DNA from: Haemonchus contortus
Taxonomy: Eukaryota; Nematoda; Chromadorea; Rhabditida; Trichostrongylidae
Length of the DNA: 64,000 nt
Direction: 5' to 3'
NCBI GenBank assembly: GCA_000469685.2
Contig: LS997565.1
Coordinates: forward strand, 49,507,501-49,571,500
Below the pieces are notes generated by a model, which was not told where the DNA came from, did not search any database, and saw only the letters and a list, made by a program, of their open reading frames with translations. This document shows, in pieces, positions 37,007 to 48,600 of this stretch. A program made the position numbers and the translations under genes. How positions within the stretch are numbered: position 1 is the first letter of the stretch; every line of letters starts with the position of its first letter.

Positions 37007-40000
37007 CTAGTTTACTTCGGCCACTGTGATCCGTACTGGCGAAGGATTTGTCAAGGGAGTCACCGTCTGAACAACGTTAGGCTTACTCCTTTTGAGCATG
37101 GCCTTGATGTGGCCGATTCCGAGAAGCCTGTCGAAAATGACACGATATTCTTTGCTGAAAAATGTCTTTCGACGTGGTATCTTGATATACCTATGTTGAG
37201 CGATTTAACAATGTATCATTTTAACGTAGGCAAAATTTTTTGGAGGTTTCACGTTATCCTCTCGAAGGTACATACATTTTACGGTAATTTCGTGTTCAGA
37301 GAAAGATAAGGCTTTGAAAAAAAACGTCGGAATTGGAAGAAAATGTGACCCGCGTAATGTTTGGCCACAGCATGCTGCCTGTGTGCAACGTGTGCGTCCT
37401 GATGCGAAGGGTATAAGCACTACAGCCCGTGCGACATCGTGAGACTCTTCGCTTTGGCTGTGCACGTCGGCTGATGTGGTGTAGGAGCCCTTGTTACGCA
37501 CCGAGTAAGTCGTTTTTTGACGCAACAACTTCCCTTGCGCTATTATTTGGTGACACAGGCCCATCACAATGAGAAATCTCAGAAACAATTTTCATCGTGA
37601 GCTGTGCCTCCAAAAAATACTGCTTATGAGTGAAAATGTTGATGTAATAAATAGATTGGTTTGAGAACATCCTTGGTCATTGCACTTTTCCTCCAGATAT
37701 ATGAATGGTAACAGGAAAATCAATGAACTTCTAAACATGCTCAGAACTGAAGCTTGCTACTTAACTCATACCGATAACTTAGTACAAAAACTGCTTTGTC
37801 TTAGAATTACTGGCCGCCGTAGGACATTGTACAGGTCACATATGCATTCAACAGGTTCCTAAGATTTTGAGTGGAGTCGAATGAAGGGGCGCTTCCCTTG
37901 GGCGGACGCAACGACCAAAGTTCTTACCGCTTGTAGTTTCATATTCGCGGGGATGGAACACTTAGTCTCACTACCTTAGAATATCAGATCATAGAGCCGC
38001 CCACAGCTTCATTTAAACAATTCCTAGCAAAGGGAAGGAATAGGAGGACTTCGTTTTAGTTTGTTCACTTATACTCCAACCTGATGCTGTAGTAGACGAA
38101 GAAATTCACAGAGATCGATATATTGAGGATTGATCCTGCGAGCAGATCCATAAATGATGTCTCGTTGTTGAGTAGCGCTCCTTTCAATGACAGAATAACC
38201 ACTGTACTGAAGTAGCCAAAAACAACTGAGAGACTAATAATAATCACTGAACGGTAGATGCTTTTCGATTTCTCGCTTGCTGAATCGATGGGATCAGTGA
38301 ACGAGAGGCATAGAGAAACAGCCACGGATGGTGGAAACACATACTCATTCGAAGTTTCCTGAGAAAGAATATAAAAGATAAGTTGCATAGTATAATTAGG
38401 GTGCATACAACCATGATCGTCTTAAAATACACGTTGCCAATTGGTCCCTGCATAGGAGCGGTCAAATAACACTCGACCATTCTGGAAATCACATGAGCGT
38501 TAAAATACGTACATACATACATGCATACATAAATTCAAACACAAGGACATACAGCCGAATCGTTGCACCTCTTAGACAGAACTAGTAATTCGTGCCCATT
38601 TTATCGAAACACTAGCAAAAATCCAGCCGTCTTCAAGAGTAAACAATAATATTAGATCGACGTACTCTTCATACTTTCGATTTGTCAAAACCATCACGTC
38701 CAAAGCGGTTCCAAATATGCATCCTGGGAGAACCTGTGCGGCGATGTAAAATTTTGGATGGGAAGTTGTCAGAGGTTTGCTGGAAAATTCGGTATTTTGG
38801 ACCTAGTTGTATTACATGAGCTTTCATGAGAGGAGAGAAGATTTCACACCACTGCAATGAATATACCATGCAGCTTTGCGAGATTGATGATTTGTGGGCG
38901 AAACTTCGGGTTCTTTTGTTCCCTAGAGGCCGCGCCCTTTAGCCTTTACAATACCAAAAGCCCGCTCGTTCTCGCCTCTTTAAGGGCTTGCACTATCCAG
39001 TTATAAGGGCACCTAGCAGTTTTCGCACACGACCGTCCATGACAGATTCTTACGAAATTCGTATTGTCATACTGTACTAGCATTCTCGCCAAGGAGAAAC
39101 TTCACCAAACTCAAATGGATTGACCAGTTTGATCTGACGAATGTAGGAATCTGATAAAGTTGATGGTGATCTTTCTCTGGTTAACCCAAGTAGTCTAGTC
39201 GGAAAACTACAGAAAAAGATAAGGGTAGTCTTGTCCAAGAAATGCCTGGAAGAAAAACGAGGAGAATCTTAAGTCCCGTCTCGTTTTTTCCTCCTCATTA
39301 CCGTGACCGCTCACGTCTCGCTGCTGCCTACTTAAACGGAATAGCAGCAACGCTTGAAGACCCAGTTCACGATGAAAAGGGCTCATAAGACATCCCGCTA
39401 GGCTAAATCTGGGGACCCCTCTTACACCATGTATGGCGCTATCAGGTCAGAAAAAGATCCTGTCAGGGCGTTATAAAGACTTAGAGCTTCTTCTGTGCGT
39501 ATGCGCGCACGAGTTTCAGCGGCATTGCAGAGGTTGCACCATTTACGAACCGATGTAGTAAGTTCACACTATCAGTCGTGACCCAAAGCAACAGTGGAAG
39601 GCGATCCTGGGCAGTTTTGCCTTGGGGTAGCCGGCTCTTTGTGCAATTGCAACAGCTGGAATCTCGTCCCAACACCCTTCTACGTCATTTCCGTTATGGT
39701 ATCTCTTACAACCTATGTTTTCGCTACTTTTGAATGAGCTTATTTGACGTGAAATCTGCGAATGCTCTCTCTTCCATCCCCGCCGATGCACTAATCCGAA
39801 CAAATGCTCCGCTTCTCGACCTGAAAAGGTTACCTCAAATTTAACTCAAATTGCGTCTCTAACATAAAAGACAGCGTTCACCTCGTTGCTGATAAAGTCT
39901 ACTCACTAAGACAAGGATGAACTCACTAAAACTTCATCATAGCGAGTAGGCGATCTGTAGCAATACTAAGTAAGAACAACGGTGACGTACATGTTGAGAA

Positions 40001-41565
40001 CAGTGATGCCAGTTGAAGGTATACGCAGGTAGGTTGAGGAATTGAATCGCTTTGAACACTGCAAATGAAAATCGTAAAAAAAAATACGAATTTGCTTCCG
40101 TATTTGACTTTCAGTGACTGAAGTACTCTACTCGAATTCATTTGTCTCCCCCATTGTCCATCAGAGCGGTATTTAGTGAACCGGGCCAATAATATCCTTT
40201 TGCTTCCCATCTTCTTCCTTTAGTTGAACATAGTTATTTATGTTGGGTTTTAGATCTTCGTCCTATAGGCTTCGGGCTCGCTACTTATCGCAGGAATGCG
40301 GTGCTTGATTGGAGCGCGGAATGAGGGAGTCACTTTGAGGTTGGATGGTTGGGTTGTAATGAATCGCTGCTGTGGAAGCTTATTTTCCTCACAGAATCTC
40401 TATTATGCGAACATGCATTACACGAAAAAAGGAAACTCGAATAAAAAACAGCCCGAACAAAGTAAAAAAAGCAAAACAGAAAAAAGAAAAGCGGTTCAAT
40501 CGATTGGCGGGGAGGGGGAAATGGGCCGATTACGGTAGTTGCATTCGTAAGCCGCAAAACAACTGGTAAAGGTCAGCCACTCGTTGCCTCGCAAACATGG
40601 GAAGCGAGGATCAAGTTCTGGCACTCCATTTATGTTAACTTTCCAACATTTTTGCATCGTTTTCAATGAAAACGCCGAAAACGCGGTCCATTACAAGAAC
40701 AAGAAAACCCTATACTTTCCTTGTTATGATGCGCCATTAAATGATAGAACAATTTTCTCAAAAACAAACATATTGTGAAAGGTAGTAGAAATGATGTTGG
40801 AAGAGATCAGCACCATGTCGCTCAGGGATACCAAGGCAATAAGTATATTGCACGGACTTCGTAACGATCTTGAATAGGGAAAGAAATTGATGGAAGTGAC
40901 AGGTTTACAGCATTTACAGTCGCGCTCAGAGATCTTCGGCCGAGCATTTTTACGCCTTTTCGCTCATACATTTTTGCTCAGTGTGGCTGATCGTGCAAAA
41001 CTTTGAATGTTTAATTGAAGCAGGTTCCATGCTATCCAACACTATTGCACTGCAAAGCAGCAGTATCTACATAACTAAGAACAAGGTGTTTCTGCGGTAG
41101 TAGACTTCGCCAAAAGCAAACTCAGTGATGTCTGCAGTCATTCACCCCTTATGTGCGTTTTTCTCCTTCGCTGAATTCGGCATTAGCGCTTGTACACTTT
41201 AGACATGGCGAAAAGTGCACAATTTCCAGAAGGGCTAATGTCTGCATTACCACTTGGCTTTGAGTTCAAGATCTTTGAGATATCTGGGACACAATCAAAT
41301 TGCAGGTTAATAGGGATGAATATTCACAATACACCACAAACACATTGAAATTTCGCATGATCAGATCCAGTAGGAAAGCAGTTACGACTGGAAGGTACGA
41401 CTGAACAAGCGTGGCGTATCTGGCCGAAGACCTTGGCGTTTTTCTACAAAATTCTTACCTCGAGCGCAATGTTGCATAAACGATAACTCCATTGCCTGAT
41501 AAACTAACTAAAGTGACTATAATATACAGCACTTGGTAAGAGATTGGCTTGCTGCTTGGATACAT
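37007..41565 (-). CDS. SRSX-type 7TM chemoreceptor F (311 aa, 7 exons)
   Basis: Exons: 41459-41565, 40770-40868, 39927-40058, 38666-38779, 38345-38481, 38081-38279, 37007-37154 (936 nt, no internal stop). It starts MYPSSKPISYQVLY, TM1 has SLSGNG, TM2 has [11 protein letters not shown] and [12 protein letters not shown]3 ends ATDRLLAMM, Cys80 and Cys155 are kept, and TM7 ends NFFVYYSI followed by SKEYRVIFDRLLGIGHI. Exon 5 reads ECYLTAPMQGPIGN where the others have GPI-N/M-D. The acceptor before the ATG is TTCTAG-A. It is the rightmost and most divergent member, and no SINE or mariner lies inside its exons. A dispersed repeat (37330-37580) lies in intron 6. Confidence 0.85.
40305..40575 (+). 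repeat. Eroded copy of the arginine-rich dispersed repeat
   Basis: It keeps ttggagcgcgga, an A-rich run, and the gattggcggggaggggg/attacggtagttgca end seen at 12640-13030 and 53190-53620. It lies in intron 2 of receptor F. Confidence 0.45.
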
Positions 41566-41915
41566 TCTAGAACGAGTGATTTTTTGTACAACTGAGCGGA
41601 ATAAAATCTTGCACTATGATGAAAGAAAATGCACGCTTTCGAATGAGGGGAGACTTTGGGAGTTATTGGTAAAACGAACCATTAGGAAATTTTTCAAAGG
41701 ACTAAGAAATTTTGCTGATACCCACCGAAACCAGCCCTGAACTCGGTTGCAAACGCTGTGGGCTCTGCTAAAGTTCTGAAGGTCACTGGCCTAATTGGCG
41801 ACCAGGAGTGAAGAAGACTCTTCTTGAAGATTTTCAGTCTTGCTATTGGCCTATATATGATTGCCAACTGGCTTTATTGAACGCCTCGATATTTAGTCAC
41901 CTCAGGAATTGAGCG
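41566..41915. other. Intergenic, no gene seen
   Basis: Upstream side of receptor F. It contains a 63-codon open frame that overlaps exon 1 in antisense and is not supported. Confidence 0.4.
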
Positions 41916-41919
41916 AGCT

Positions 41920-42420
41920 TAATGTGATGGATCGCGCCTACGTGCGTGACTTGTTGCTCGAACAAAGCAAAAATGAAGTGTTTTTGGAACGCGTGAGGGT
42001 GAAAATGGGTCATGTACATTAACGTGAAACCTAAAGGATCCCGGAGCTTGTACACTGAGCCCTAACAAACCACTCTGAAAAGCTAATCGTAGGGGCGTTG
42101 CTTCGAACAGTATAACTTCAGACTACACGTTTTTTGGCCACTCGTCACAAATTGCTGGAGAATTGGGATGTCCTTCCACACCACCCATATAGTCCAGAGA
42201 TAGCATCATCAAAATACTACTTGTTTAGGTTGCTGCAGAATTCTTTGATTGGAAAATCGTTTAATCCTCTGAAGGAATGCAGAGACCATCTGAGAGGGTT
42301 TTTCGATTGTAAGTCTAAAACCTTCTGTGAAGGTAGGGTAATAAAACTCACAGGAAGATCGTGAACATCCCTGAACAGAATGGAATATATATTGTTTAGT
42401 GGATGGATTTGTTCGTTTAG
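41920..42420 (+). mobile_element. Mariner transposase relic (C-terminal half)
   Basis: Plus-strand frames read DLLLEQSKNEVFLERV, then WVMY near 42005, and later NWDVLPHHPYSPEIASSKYYLF near 42150, SFNPLKECRDHLRGFF and VIKL. This is the order of a mariner transposase C-terminal half. The residue that should be the third catalytic Asp (the PSD of the family) is Lys here, and frameshifts lie between the pieces. No terminal repeats were found. Confidence 0.7.
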
Positions 42421-42534
42421 AAATTTTCACTAGAAGATGACTCAAAGATCGGCGGAAACTTTCCAGACAACCCCAAAGTATTATACTTGGCATCAATAAC
42501 AAAATTTTTAGCCGCTACCCTGAGGTCAGCTGAT

Positions 42535-42700
42535 GCACAAGTCAGTGATTTATAATAAATCATACCAGACAAGTTTGGCATCAGTTAACGGGCCAAGAGG
42601 GAATTGAAGTCATGAGTCGGTCTGGGCGAATACCGATGCGGGTCTCAAATCCAGAGCTGTGCGTGTGTGATAGTGCTCAACTCAATATTGCTTCGCATAC
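42535..42700 (-). mobile_element. tRNA-derived SINE, diverged fragment
   Basis: Recognised by gatgcacaagtcagtg, accagacaagtttggcatca, and ccagagctgtgcgtgtgtgat, in the family order on the minus strand. Confidence 0.55.
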
Positions 42701-43465
42701 CGTATAGTATGATTAAATAAAGCATCACTCGGAGAAATATTGCGAGAAAATGGCGGCATGCCGTTTCTAATTTGAAGAGGTAAAGAACGAGCTACACAAC
42801 CGGGAGAACAGGGAAGGTGAAAACCCAAAGTTATATAACAGCTCCCAAAAGAGGATTGCGGTACTCGCGACAGTTGGGTAGTCCTATCTAACTCAAAACA
42901 CGGCAGAACAAAAATACTCAAACACGGAAAAATATGTGAGGTGAGTGAAATCTATAAAACTATCACAACACGAATAATGGCTGACGGTGAGAAGTACAAA
43001 CGATTATTCACTCTGAAACAACTCACAGCGACAAGAGATAGTGATTCAGAGTGAGGAAAACGAGATCATGAAGGTGATAAATAAAGTTTCAAGATGGTTT
43101 GGAAAGAACCATTTGCATTTTGCTGCATTTGCTATGAGCGTTGAGCGAATAATTGACTTTGCGTAGCTCAACTTGACGCTGCTTTTGTCTAGAGTAATCG
43201 AATACTATAGGAAGCGTTTGAACTTCTGAAAGCTTATAATGCAACAAATCAGAATCATCGGGATCTCAAAAATCGGGTTTACTTCCAAAAGACCCATACT
43301 TCCATTCATTATGCGAAGCTGAAATGTTAATTCACAGCTATGTGATTGCTCGAAGAGAACTGCAAACCTGCAAAATAATTCACTGTGTTATTAAGAATAG
43401 GTTGTCAATTTTCAATTGGAATTGTCTACTATGTAATGATTTCTGGATCTAACATTGTTTTTTCT
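42701..43465. other. No gene seen
   Basis: AT-rich sequence with short broken frames only. Confidence 0.4.
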
Positions 43466-43467
43466 TG

Positions 43468-43771
43468 TACGTGTCGTATCCTCGTTGCCCGACCGCCACC
43501 TGCATGAGTCCATGTGTTCACGGACGTTACACAGGACCTCCGTAAAACAAGCCAAACCGTCAATTAGCCTCTAAACATCTCGTGCGTCTAGCTCTGTGTG
43601 AAGCGCCCATCACGCCGGCTCTAGCCAACTTGTACTGGCCTCCCCTCGATCCTGTTGCATAATGTAACTTAATATATAACTAATAAAGTATGTAACACAC
43701 CTGTTACCACCCTACACATGAACCCACGTCCTGCTACGCTATCAGTTATACGAGTCATGAATCTGTAATCT
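43468..43771 (+). repeat. Tandem repeat unit, copy 1
   Basis: It runs from gtcgtatcctcgttgcccga to gctatcagttatacgagtcatga and is matched over its full length by 44012-44313 in the same orientation. It includes the gtgcgtctagctctgtgtg phrase and a tgtaacttaat...actaa..aaagcatgta stretch. Confidence 0.75.
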
Positions 43772-44011
43772 GAAATGGAGGTCCTATGCGACAGCACTTA
43801 GTTTTTGTACTTTTTAACTGATTCAGTGTAACGCCGTTCGCTATCTATCTCATCCACATTACTACATGCCCAACTAGCAGCATAATGTTTGAGGATACAA
43901 ATTCCTTCTATCCGTCTTTCCATTAACTTTCTATCTCTCTCCTCGATGGAGTACAGTACCGCTTGAGACTCATTTGAAGCTCGAGGACGAGCTTACCGTA
44001 AGGAATGGAGA

Positions 44012-44313
44012 TGTCGTACCCTCGCTGCCGGACCGCCACCAGAGTGAGACCACCTGTCACGGATGTTTCACAGGGCCACCGCAAAACGAGCCAGATGCCG
44101 TCAACTTAGCCTATACACATCATGTGCGTCTAGCTCTGTGTGGAGCGTCCATCGCGTCGGCTCTTGTCGACTTGTGATGGCCTCCATTCGATCCACGTAT
44201 AGTGTAACTTAATAGTAACTAACAAAGCATGTATCACACCTGTTATCACCCCACACATAAACTCATGGCCCGCTACGCTATCAGTTGTAGGAGTCATGAA
44301 GCTATAATCTGAT
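44012..44313 (+). repeat. Tandem repeat unit, copy 2
   Basis: Second copy, 544 bp after the first. It overlaps a 68-codon frame at 43974-44177, but that frame is broken in copy 1. The class is unknown; the end of a retroelement or a satellite-like unit are both possible. Confidence 0.75.
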
Positions 44314-44939
44314 ATACGCAGGCAGCATTAAATCGTAAGCTAGCAGGAATGCAATCATGAGGGCTGTGCCTCAAAAACAAAATTTCAAAACATACTGAAA
44401 AGGTACTCAAGGTACAGTATGCTAGACGTCGAGCCTATAAATTTCAACTCGCCTATAACGTTCCTTAGAACTGAGAAAAAATATTCGCAGAAAGCTAGTT
44501 GAGCGCATTAACTAATTCAATTTGACATCTTGTGCGGCTGAAATGATTATCCAGCCCTCCTATTTTTAAGGCTATTGTATCCATAAAGTTGTAGGCCTTC
44601 CTAGAACTGATCTCTACCAATGGGCCTGATAATTTTGACGGACGATGGGCGAAGTAGCCCTGAACAGCAGCTAGTGAATGGGAGCATTGACGCCTCTTGT
44701 ACAAAAAATTAGAATGAACAATGAGAGAAATTTTAGCACAACTAGAGTGATATCGACCAGCTTTGTTGGAGAAGGTAATGAGCCCGGAATGAATCCACCC
44801 AAGATGCTGCTTTGCATGTGACATCCCTAACAAGAAAAAGTTGGCAGCCTCGAAATATTCCCTTTCTTTGACCCCTCACCATCCCTAGACATACAAAAGA
44901 AGTTGAGATGGAAGCGCTTAACTGATGATTAGAATCCAA

Positions 44940-45420
44940 AACATGTTGTGATTATTTGTGATTGTTTGACAAGGTTAATCAGCTATAAAACATTCTTTAG
45001 AAAGATGCTAATCTTTTTTTGATTTTGAAACGAATAAATGCGAAAAGGAATTAGGTGTTTTAAGAATACGTCTTCACTCCAATTCACGCATATATGACCA
45101 ATGATTTCGATTATGTAACAGCTAACAGATGATCTGAAGTCCTGTTATGCCTCAGCTTCTCAGGTTCTCACTTTCTGGAATGCTTTTGTTCAATCACATG
45201 GACCGTTCCCACAAAACTGAGGATGAAACAAAAACAACAATCATAATTATTTTGAAAAAAACAACAACAGCAATTTCAATATGCATCCTTATTGTGATCG
45301 CCTATATCCCTAGCCCCGAGGTAATTATTATTTCCGGGACTATAATTGATATAATAGCTCATGAAAACGTTTCTTGTGCATCCGACCGGAAAAAACGATT
45401 TGTTGCTTGCTTTGTAACCG
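44940..45420 (+). repeat. Left copy of a direct repeat flanking the ShKT cluster
   Basis: The first 60 bp (ttgtgattgtttgacaaggttaatcagc) match the 3' ends of the ShKT genes. The rest (cgaataaatgcgaaaaggaattaggtg...aagaatacgtcttcactc...cctgttatg...gaaaacgtttcttgtgcatccga) matches 53870-54250. An open frame of 127 codons at 45147-45530 has a hydrophobic run, but it is broken in the other copy. Confidence 0.65.
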
Positions 45421-45563
45421 CCCCGTTCTTTAGCTATCTGGGCACCGCGCTCTTATCCCTTACACTAATAAGACCGCGCCTGCCCTATCAGTTTACAAAA
45501 CATCAAGTGAAAGCAAAATACGTCATGTAATCTTACAGCTTAACGGTTCAGAGCTAATATTGG

Positions 45564-45616
45564 CCGGAAAGCACAAGTGTGGGTTCGAGACCCGTACTTG
45601 TGCTTCTGCTTTCCGG
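45564..45616. repeat. Imperfect hairpin with GGTTCGAGACC at the tip
   Basis: Arm ccggaaagcacaagt pairs with acttgtgcttctgctttccgg, with a 6-nt bulge. The tip gggttcgagaccc is itself self-complementary and resembles a tRNA T-arm. Confidence 0.55.
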
Positions 45617-46068
45617 GTGCCATGCTCTATCCCTTGCCCTACCGAGACCCCAAACAGATTTGCGAACATTTCAGGCTGTCCAGGAGCCTCACAGAACACT
45701 TTCTGAAGAGGAATCTTTCTCACAATCTTCTTTATAGCATAGCAATTGTTCATAAAAAGTGGGTGGAGGGATATGGTGCTACTTTGTCAACGGTGGACAC
45801 AACAACAGCGATGTCATATTCGGTTAAAAAAAATTGAAAAGTGAAGAAATCATTTGTTGAGAGCGACTGACGAGTAAGTCATAGTGACCATAGGAGGTAC
45901 CATGCCATGCAGAACGTGGTCGCCGTCTCATTGCAGAAAGTTCTCACATATATCAGTCAGGTAATGACGTATTCCTCAAGCCACCTAGTTCCTATTCGAC
46001 TGAAAACCGAAATTCAAAAGCGACAACTTTGCGAAGAATGTTTACTGCTGATTAACCTTGTCAAACAA

Positions 46069-46435
46069 TCACAAACAAACACCACATGTTTTGGCACAGA
46101 GCTGTGATGCAAGGTAGTATTTCATTACATTGGTGCATATGTAATCGGGGCTGCCGCTGTGAACCGAGCAGTATGCTTCACCTCCTCTGTCTACGCACGG
46201 CTGAAAAAGATGTAGCCATTCATAAGAATAACGTTTAACAACGGCTGCTATCCATCTCATGTTGTAAGGCATGCATTCACTTCAAAGCTTCATAGGGCGG
46301 GGTGGTTTAGTGGGAAGTGACGTACACAAAAAAATAGTATGTTCTACTGTAGTAACCTACAGCTTTGGTGGTGACTGCTGCCTCAGTTGTGAAGGCGTTG
46401 AGCAGGAAAAGAGCACAGACGATGTAGAAGAACAT
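46069..46435 (-). CDS. Secreted ShKT-domain peptide 1 (68 aa, 2 exons)
   Basis: Exon 1 is 46361-46435 and encodes a 25-residue signal peptide (MFFYIVCALFLLNAF core). Exon 2 is 46069-46200 and encodes 43 residues with six cysteines, starting PCVDRGG and ending CAKTCGVCL, the classic end of a ShKT domain. The join is in phase 0 (GCT then CCG) after a 160-bp intron with donor GTAGGT and acceptor TTTTTCAG. The product should be a small secreted disulphide-rich peptide. Nematodes use such domains alone or fused to enzymes; its target is unknown. It is head-to-head with peptide 2 and shares its promoter layout. The 3' side has AGTAAA rather than AATAAA. Confidence 0.85.
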
Positions 46436-46479
46436 GTTGAATGCGGCTGAACTGAATGCAGATTGATGGCTACTGAGCC

Positions 46480-46523
46480 TATTTATACTGCACTATCTGA
46501 AAATTGAGAACAATGCTATTGTT
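46480..46523 (-). promoter_or_regulatory. ShKT gene 1 promoter: TATA box and inverted AACAAT pair
   Basis: TATAAATA is at 46480-46487, 52 bp before the ATG. AACAAT-AGC-ATTGTT, read on the minus strand, is at 46509-46523. Confidence 0.65.
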
Positions 46524-46914
46524 TCCGAGAATGCAGATGGACCGCAGTCAAAGACCGTAAAAAGTTTTTCGCAAGCTCTGTAATCTATATTCTTTTACAA
46601 AACGACAGAAGAAGTTTCGAAAGTTCAAAACCATTCGAAAAATGCTAGAATTGTAGGCGATATCTGAAATTTTGATAGAAATAGATTAGTATCGATGGTT
46701 CCACTTCTTCTCACTTTTTTCTGTGAACTTTAAAAAATTGTAGCCGCCAACGCTTCTAAATTTCTATTGATCGCCGAATTTTTTCGAATTAAGAAAGAGT
46801 TTTCTGAGCGATTTGTGCGAAGATGTAGAAAAAAAACGTAAAAAAAGTGTAAATCAGAAAGCTTGCGAAGAATTTTTTCCAGTCCCTGACTGTGGAAATA
46901 GCTGCGATTTCGAG

Positions 46915-46956
46915 AACAATAGCTTTGTTCTCGATTTAGGTAATAGAGTATAAATA
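46915..46956 (+). promoter_or_regulatory. ShKT gene 2 promoter: TATA box and inverted AACAAT pair
   Basis: AACAAT-AGC-TTTGTT is at 46915-46929 (one mismatch to a perfect inverted pair). TATAAATA is at 46949-46956, 52 bp before the ATG at 47001. Confidence 0.65.
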
Positions 46957-47000
46957 TGCTCAGTTGCCATCAATCTGCATTCAGTTCAGCCGCATTCAAC

Positions 47001-47367
47001 ATGTTCTTCTACATCGTCTGTGCTCTTTTCCTGCTCAACACCTTTACAACTGAGGCAGCAGTCACCACCAAAGCTGTAGGTTACTGTAGTAGGACATACT
47101 ATTTTTTTGTGTACGCCACTTCCCACTAAACCACCCCGCCCTATGAAGCTTGGAAGTGAATGCATGCCATACAACTTGAGATGGATAGCAGCCGTTGTTA
47201 AACGTTATTCTTATGAATGGCTACATCTTTTTCAGCCGTGCGTAGACAGAGGAGGTGAAGCATACTGCTCGGTTCACAGCGGCAGCCCCGATTACATATG
47301 CACCAATGTAATGAAATACTACCTTGCATCACAGCTCTGTGCCAAAACATGTGGTGTTTGTTTGTGA
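47001..47367 (+). CDS. Secreted ShKT-domain peptide 2 (68 aa, 2 exons)
   Basis: Exon 1 is 47001-47075 and exon 2 is 47236-47367, the same lengths and phase as peptide 1. The mature domain is identical in my reading. The signal exon differs from peptide 1 by Thr for Ala at residue 15, and the intron is nearly identical. The two genes form an inverted repeat of about 370 bp arms with about 565 bp between the start codons. AATAAA follows the stop by about 22 bp. Near-identity of introns as well as exons points to recent duplication or gene conversion. Confidence 0.87.
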
Positions 47368-47389
47368 TTGTTTGACAAGGTTAATCAGC

Positions 47390-47395
47390 AATAAA
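47390..47395 (+). terminator. Polyadenylation signal AATAAA of ShKT gene 2
   Basis: Canonical hexamer, 22 bp after the stop codon. Confidence 0.6.
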
Positions 47396-47399
47396 CCTC

Positions 47400-48300
47400 C
47401 TTCGCAAAATCGCTGTTTTTTTTTGAGTCACGGGTTGAGTAAAAACTCCGTCACCGAGAGAGTGCATCTTTACTCAAAATTGTGTTGTAGTGTGAAATCT
47501 TGGTTATCAAATTTGATGGTCGAATGAAAAGTACGTCATCTAGGAGATGCATCTCCATTCAAAATCGTGTATGTAGTACGAAATTTCGGAAAACTTTCTT
47601 GAGAATGGAAATTCAAAGTGTATGCAAAAGCTTGTGAAAACTCCTTAACTACCTTGATTTTGCTTGCGTGACCTTTCCTAACAGAAGGCTACGATAAATT
47701 CATCGAAGGGCGTGGCACTCACATTACTTAATCAGTAACTGCTTTTCACAAATGGAATTGTCGCACCTTCGTGCTTGTGTATCGGTTCGACATCGCTGTT
47801 GTTTTGTGAATTCAATGCTAGCGTTGGGGCCAAGTGGAAGTAGTTCGTATCCGGAAGGCGACTCAACTGAAAACTCGATCAACTGTGTGGTACCAGTATA
47901 ACACACTATCAACTCTTTTTCAAGGCAACGGAAAGGTGTTATTGCCGCTCCTTTTCGTTGTCAAGAAAAATATATGATAGAATTGCTCACTTCACTTATT
48001 TTTATTCTCGGACGATCTGACAGCTAGCGGTCCTGCCAGGTCGAATCACAGCTCTCCGTTACCGCCGATCTTCCGCAACGTGCATTCAGTGTAAGCTGCC
48101 TCCCCTGAAATAAACACTTGACAAACGTATCGGCCGAGTTAATATCCATCCTTTCGTTCTTGTTTTGTTTCTCGGAACTCACTCTGTCACTCGGAGACTC
48201 CATCTGTCGTCCTTTCAGCGTAGTACATGATTGGCCCAGCGGTGCTTAGAATGCGCCAAATATCGAATATTTTAGCAGATGGCAGATGCATGAGTTCTCC
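47400..48300. other. Intergenic, no gene; possible LTR-like stretch 47990-48250
   Basis: At 47990-48130 a sequence with cctgccaggtcgaatcaca and a ctgaaataaacacttgac polyadenylation-like site resembles the end of an LTR, but I found no second copy or flanking duplication. A C-rich run lies at 48299-48320. Confidence 0.3.
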
Positions 48301-48354
48301 CCCCCCCTCCCCCACCCCCGACTTTTTTTGCAAATATCTTAATAGCGAATAAGC

Positions 48355-48600
48355 CTGAAGATTAGATTAGAGGGACTCACCACCACCATCCACTGCTCGA
48401 CGCCGACACTCAAGCAGCTTGTCGATCCCATCCTCTCGAAAAGACGGGACTGAGTCGTAAAGAAGTCATCGAAAGCCTTTCCGACCTCTTCCACTGTGAC
48501 GAATTTGTATAAATTGTGCGGCATCATGAGATTCAAATGCAGGGTAGGCGAGTAATAGCTAGAGCGATGAAAGAGCATCATGCACACTTCACGTACAGGT
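48355..48600 (-). mobile_element. Mariner transposase C-terminal relic
   Basis: The minus strand reads SSYYSPTLHLNLMMPHNLYKF, then VGKAFDDFFTTQS, and in the next frame FREDGIDKLLECRRR. That is the usual C-terminal order of a mariner transposase (YSPDLAPSDYHL-like, FF, DGI-KL). The region around the third catalytic Asp is shortened. Confidence 0.5.

Noticed and set aside
37800..37865. Possible further SINE fragment in plus orientation
   Set aside because: Only the tgtacaggtcacatatgcattcaa phrase matches; too short to call.
45147..45530. 127-codon frame with hydrophobic run, membrane-protein-like
   Set aside because: Lies in a direct repeat whose second copy (53870-54260) has the frame broken.
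46986..47174. Antisense frames across the ShKT signal exon and intron
   Set aside because: Mirror images of the real exons created by the inverted gene pair.
47990..48250. Possible solo LTR
   Set aside because: No second LTR, no TG...CA boundaries and no flanking duplication could be found by eye.
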